Assembly: GCF_000225525.1 (NCBI RefSeq)
Contig: NZ_AGBF01000009.1
Span: 1-64,000, forward strand
DNA from: Streptomyces zinciresistens K42
Lineage (GTDB): Bacteria; Actinomycetota; Actinomycetes; Streptomycetales; Streptomycetaceae
DNA: 64,000 nucleotides
Reading direction: 5' to 3'
Under the pieces are notes generated by a model, which saw nothing but the letters and a program-made list of their open reading frames with translations, did not search any database and was not told where the DNA came from. Position numbers and translations under genes: made by a program. Shown piece after piece: positions 60,773 through 64,000 of the stretch. The number at the start of each line of letters is the position of its first letter. Within the stretch, counting starts at the first letter, position 1.

Positions 60773-62442
60773 TCGCGAAGATCAGCGGCGGCAAGGACAC
60801 CGCCGGCCTGATCCGCTACCTGTTCGACACCAAGAAGGCCAAGGACCACACCGACCCGCACCTGGTGGCCTCCTGGGACGGCTTCGCCCCCGACCCCGGC
60901 CGCGCCGACGACTTCGACGCCACGAAGAGGCTCCTGGTGGCCGACCTCGACCTGCACGTCAAGCAGGCCCGGCGGCTCGGCCGCGCACCCGAGAAACACA
61001 CGTGGCACTGCTCCATCCGCGCCGCCCCCGAAGACCGCATCCTCAGCGACGAGGAGTGGGCCGACATCGCCCGCCGCGTCGTCGCCGCCACCGGCATTGC
61101 ACCCGACGGCGATCCGGACGGCTGCCGATGGGTCGCCGTCCGCCACGCCCCCGACCACATCCACATCGCCGCCACCAAAGTCCGGGCGGACCTGCGCACC
61201 GCACGCCACTGGAACGACTACCTCACCGCCGACCGCGAACTCGTCGCCATCGAGAAGGAATACGGCCTCCACCAAGTCGTCCGCGGGGACCGCACCGCCG
61301 CCAAACGCCCCACCCGCGCCGAGCAGGAAAAGGCCCGCCGCCAAGGACGCAAGACAACCTCCCGCGAACAACTGCGCACCACCGTCCACCAGCTGGTGTC
61401 CATCGCCGCCAGCCCGGAAGAGTTCCTCCACCTCCTCGACGGCGTCGACGGCATACGCGTCGACGTCCAGCACTTCCCCTCCGGGGACATACGCGGCTAC
61501 AAGGTCGCCCTCGAAGGCGACACCAACGCCGCAGGCGAGCCGGTCTGGTTCTCCGGCTCCCAACTCGCCCCCGACCTGTCCTTCCCCAAAATCGCCGAAC
61601 GCCTCACCGGCATCGAACCCCCACCAGCCACAGAGCCGGGCAGCCGACGTAGGCCAAACCCCTGGCACCAGGCCACCGCGGCGGCCGAACGCATCCCCCA
61701 CCACCTCGACCAGGCCGAAGACACCGTGGCCCAGGCACACATCGCGGCCTTCGCCGAGGCCCTCGACGTCCTGCCGCTCCTCGCCCCCGACCACCTGCGA
61801 GCACAGCTCCAGCAGGCCGCCCTCTCGTTCGAACGCGCCTCCCGCTCCCGCATCCGCGCTCAGCAGGACCAGGCCCGCGCCCTGCGCGGCGCCGTACGAG
61901 CACTGCGCACCGCACCGGTCACCGGTGACGGGAGCGGACTGACGATGTTCCTCGACATCGCCGTCCTGGTCGTCATCGCCACCACCCGCTGGCACCAGAC
62001 CCGCCACCACGACCAACAAGTCGCCGCCGCCCACCAGACCCTGATCCACCTCCAAGCGGCCTACGAGCACGCAGCCGCTCAGCCACTGGCCGCCCTGGCC
62101 CAGCGCAAGCCACCCACCCACATCGTGGAACACCACGCCCAGCACATACGAACCGTCCTGCCCGACCACGCCGAGCGGATCCTCGACGACCCCGCCTGGC
62201 CGGCACTGGTCGCCGCCCTCACCCAAGCCGAGACCGCCGGCCACGACCCCCGCCAGCTCCTCCAGCACGCCGCCCGACAGCGCTCACTGGACGACGCTCG
62301 CTCACCTGCCAGAACCCTGACCTGGCGCATCCAACGCCTCGGTGAACGCCACATACCCGGCCCACGAGCCCAGGCACCCAATGCTCAGCATGCCGCGGTG
62401 CACCCCGCCGCTCCGCAGCAGCCGCAGGCGCGGCGGCGCTGA
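60769..62442 (+). CDS. MobA/VirD2-type relaxase
   Basis: A 557-residue relaxase that nicks oriT. The N-terminus contains GKDTAGLIRYLFDTKKAKDH (motif I, with Tyr residue near 15) and the metal-binding motif HAPDHIHIAATKV (about 126) with three His. The C-terminal two-thirds are helical and disordered (with long Gln/Ala-rich repeats). It overlaps mobC by four bases. It and MobC would make the element mobilisable rather than self-transferable. Confidence 0.92.
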   Translation: MIAKISGGKDTAGLIRYLFDTKKAKDHTDPHLVASWDGFAPDPGRADDFDATKRLLVADLDLHVKQARRLGRAPEKHTWHCSIRAAPEDRILSDEEWADIARRVVAATGIAPDGDPDGCRWVAVRHAPDHIHIAATKVRADLRTARHWNDYLTADRELVAIEKEYGLHQVVRGDRTAAKRPTRAEQEKARRQGRKTTSREQLRTTVHQLVSIAASPEEFLHLLDGVDGIRVDVQHFPSGDIRGYKVALEGDTNAAGEPVWFSGSQLAPDLSFPKIAERLTGIEPPPATEPGSRRRPNPWHQATAAAERIPHHLDQAEDTVAQAHIAAFAEALDVLPLLAPDHLRAQLQQAALSFERASRSRIRAQQDQARALRGAVRALRTAPVTGDGSGLTMFLDIAVLVVIATTRWHQTRHHDQQVAAAHQTLIHLQAAYEHAAAQPLAALAQRKPPTHIVEHHAQHIRTVLPDHAERILDDPAWPALVAALTQAETAGHDPRQLLQHAARQRSLDDARSPARTLTWRIQRLGERHIPGPRAQAPNAQHAAVHPAAPQQPQARRR

Positions 62443-62769
62443 TCACCCTTGCGCCCGGCCGCCATCCGACCTGGGTGCCTGGGGTTTGCGGTGTTTGCCG
62501 GTGCCGGAGCCCAGCGGCTTCGGCACCGGCCCTTGGAGTGGTGACGGCTCGTTGCTCTCCGGGTACAGGATCGCTTTGGCCTCGGCCAGATTGGCGGCGA
62601 ATCCGTGCGGCTCCCACGTGTGCCCGTTCCACCGCTCGATGGCGCGGGGCGCATCCGGATTCAGATGCGATGCCCGGGGCCCGTCGCCGGGCACGACGGG
62701 CACGGCGCGAAGTCGGCCGATCTTCGCGTCACGGCGTTCCGCCCAGTTCTTCAGCGGCTCGTCGTCCAT
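62443..62769 (-). CDS. DUF6087 family protein
   Basis: A 108-residue protein. It carries the family signature DDEPLKNWAERRDAKIGRL, DAPRAIERWNGHTWEPHG and AEAKAILYP. It starts 31 bases after the methyltransferase gene, on the same strand, so they may be one transcript. In Streptomyces DUF6087 genes often sit near ATP-grasp peptide maturation genes; the function is unknown. Confidence 0.8.
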   Translation of the reverse strand: MDDEPLKNWAERRDAKIGRLRAVPVVPGDGPRASHLNPDAPRAIERWNGHTWEPHGFAANLAEAKAILYPESNEPSPLQGPVPKPLGSGTGKHRKPQAPRSDGGRAQG

Positions 62770-62800
62770 CCTGGCGTTCCTCGCGTCGGTGGTGGCTGCC

Positions 62801-63991
62801 TCAGGAGGGTAGCGGCCATTGCGGGCCGTTCGGGTTCCCGAGCCAGACGACCTGCTGGTCGTGGGAGACGGTCACGCCGAAGGCGGCGGTGTTGGGTGAG
62901 CCGTACTCCTCCCAGGTGCCCACCGCCGACTCGACCGCGTCCCACAGGCGGCGGGGGCCGCCCTGGCGGACCTGCCAGCCGCCGTCGTCCGTGGGAGAGA
63001 GGACGGCGAAGGAATCGGTGACGCTGTCCAGCAGGAACTTGCTGACCGGACCGCCGTCGACCCCCATGGAGAAGAAGCGGGCGTCCGGCGCCGCCAGCTG
63101 TGACATGAAGGCCGGGCCTGAAGTGCTGAGCGCCTCCGGCCCGTACGAGGCTTTCCGCGCAGTCCCGTCGTCGGGGCCCGGCACCGTGCCGAGGCTCTCC
63201 GGAGCGTCCTGCTGGCGGGCGATCATGAAGCTCGGGTCGTCCTCGCTGAACCAGCCGCTCGCGCTGTCTCCGGTGACGATGAGCTTGACCAGGCCGAGGG
63301 AGCGCATCCAGCCGCGCAGGGTGGTGAGGATGATGCCGCCCGGCCGGACCTGTTCCAGCCAGGCGGGCGGCATGCTGCGGAAGCCGCATGTGGCGATCAG
63401 CCGGTCGTACGGGGCTCCGGCGGGGTGGCCGGCGCGGCCGTCCCCCACTACCAAGTGAGGGGTGTGACCGGATGCGGTGAGAGCTTCGCGGGCGCGGCGG
63501 GCCACGCCCTCGTCCGTCTCGATCGAGGTCACGCTCTCGCTGCCGAGCCGGTGGCACATCAGGGCGGTCGAGTAGCCGGTGCCGGTGCCGATTTCCAGCA
63601 CGTTCATGCCGTCCTGCACGTCGAGGTCTTCGAGCATCCGGACCACGAGGCTCGGCAGCGTCGACGACGAGGTCGGGGTCGCGTTACTGATCGGCTGCGG
63701 GTCGGCCCAGTCGATGTCGTGGCCGTCGAACTGGGTCATCCATGTCTCGTCGGTGTAGACGAGCCGGAGCCACTCCTCCTTGCCGACCGTCTCCTTTGTG
63801 ACCGGTTCCCAGGTGGTGACGCCGACAGCGTCGCTCTCCCGGTAGAAGCGCGGGATGAATTGATGGCGGGGCACGGCCTCCACGGCGGCCCGCCAGCGCG
63901 GCGGCCGCAGCCGGCCGTCCTTTTCCAGTTGCCGGGTGAGCTGGCGCCGGAGGTCGACGGCGGCAGTCTCGATGTCGGGCTCACAGGCCAC
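62801..63991 (-). CDS. PIMT-like methyltransferase of ATP-grasp peptide maturation type
   Basis: A 396-residue SAM-dependent methyltransferase of the protein-isoaspartate methyltransferase group. The SAM motif is LEIGTGTGYSTALM (~139-152), followed by VTSIETDEGVARRARE and PYDRLIATCGFRSMPPAWL; the N-terminus has VPRHQFIPRFY. The C-terminal ~150 residues are an extra domain. Streptomycete ATP-grasp peptide (graspetide/tgm-type) clusters carry just this kind, which converts a peptide Asp to an aspartimide. It starts at GTG 63991, nine bases from the window end, so the precursor and ATP-grasp ligase would lie past it. Confidence 0.85.
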   Translation of the reverse strand: MACEPDIETAAVDLRRQLTRQLEKDGRLRPPRWRAAVEAVPRHQFIPRFYRESDAVGVTTWEPVTKETVGKEEWLRLVYTDETWMTQFDGHDIDWADPQPISNATPTSSSTLPSLVVRMLEDLDVQDGMNVLEIGTGTGYSTALMCHRLGSESVTSIETDEGVARRAREALTASGHTPHLVVGDGRAGHPAGAPYDRLIATCGFRSMPPAWLEQVRPGGIILTTLRGWMRSLGLVKLIVTGDSASGWFSEDDPSFMIARQQDAPESLGTVPGPDDGTARKASYGPEALSTSGPAFMSQLAAPDARFFSMGVDGGPVSKFLLDSVTDSFAVLSPTDDGGWQVRQGGPRRLWDAVESAVGTWEEYGSPNTAAFGVTVSHDQQVVWLGNPNGPQWPLPS

Positions 63992-64000
63992 GGATGCCTC

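Noticed and set aside
60556..62268. Minus-strand frame opposite the relaxase
   Set aside because: Gly/Val-rich shadow of relaxase codons.

Overview
This window is very GC-rich actinobacterial DNA, almost certainly from a Streptomyces chromosome. The support is the third-position GC bias, the GTG/TTG starts, families that are mainly or only streptomycete (snapalysin with its LysR regulator, DUF397/DUF5753 pairs, DUF6479, DUF6087, class F sortase), and a tRNA-adjacent integrated element.

Left part (1-51.0 kb) is chromosome. 0-5 kb holds a DUF6247 pair and a Scr-type regulatory module: an ATP-binding kinase-like protein divergent from an XRE/DUF5753 regulator, followed by three DUF397 loci, one frameshifted and one a tandem fusion. 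5-12 kb holds a peptidase-inhibitor-like protein, an ECF sigma factor with its membrane partner, a decayed second methionyl-tRNA synthetase beside intact metG, and a VWA protein with a long Glu/Ala/Pro tract. 11.6-18.7 kb has snpR/snpA, an FUSC membrane protein, and a hydrolase divergent from a MocR regulator with a clear direct-repeat operator. 18.9-31 kb has signalling genes (PP2C phosphatase, XRE-TPR regulator beside a tiny secreted peptide, GAF-ANTAR protein), a nucleoside hydrolase, a sortase-type surface protein, an alpha-glucosidase and lipoproteins. 31-41.9 kb has a sortase F pair, a second small sigma factor with partner, an MMPL transporter, an orphan histidine kinase, an ArsB/NhaD-like permease, a UspA-like protein, TerB and DUF4287. 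42-51 kb has a large unknown gene, a truncated GYD protein, a secreted FG-GAP protein, Yip1, a second Scr-type module, a region that looks like a decayed peptide-maturase locus, and dcd with a phosphoribosyltransferase.

Right part (51.08-64 kb) looks like an integrated mobile element. It begins at a tRNA-Gly(CCC) gene followed by its terminator and short repeats that could be integrase arm sites. An arsenic cassette comes next (arsR, aquaglyceroporin, arsC facing left; arsM facing right). Then come a tyrosine integrase, excisionase and XRE regulator, an IS1380-family transposase, a replication-like winged-helix gene carrying seven iteron-like repeats inside its own coding sequence, a zinc-finger gene ending in a dense GGGGAC/GTCCCC palindrome array, and mobC and relaxase genes. 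At the right edge are a DUF6087 protein and a PIMT-like methyltransferase of the kind found in ATP-grasp peptide (graspetide) maturation clusters; the rest of that cluster would lie just past the window.

The most interesting points are: (1) the iteron array inside the rep-like gene plus the neighbouring palindrome array, a candidate replication/transfer origin; (2) a C7 tract at the aquaglyceroporin/arsC junction where a one-base change would give an in-frame fusion; (3) the PIMT gene at the edge; (4) the secreted 56-residue peptide divergent from an XRE-TPR regulator, which resembles peptide-responsive regulation; (5) several gene relics (MetRS, DUF397, GYD, radical-SAM-like N-terminus). All assignments rest on reading motifs by eye; no database search was run.
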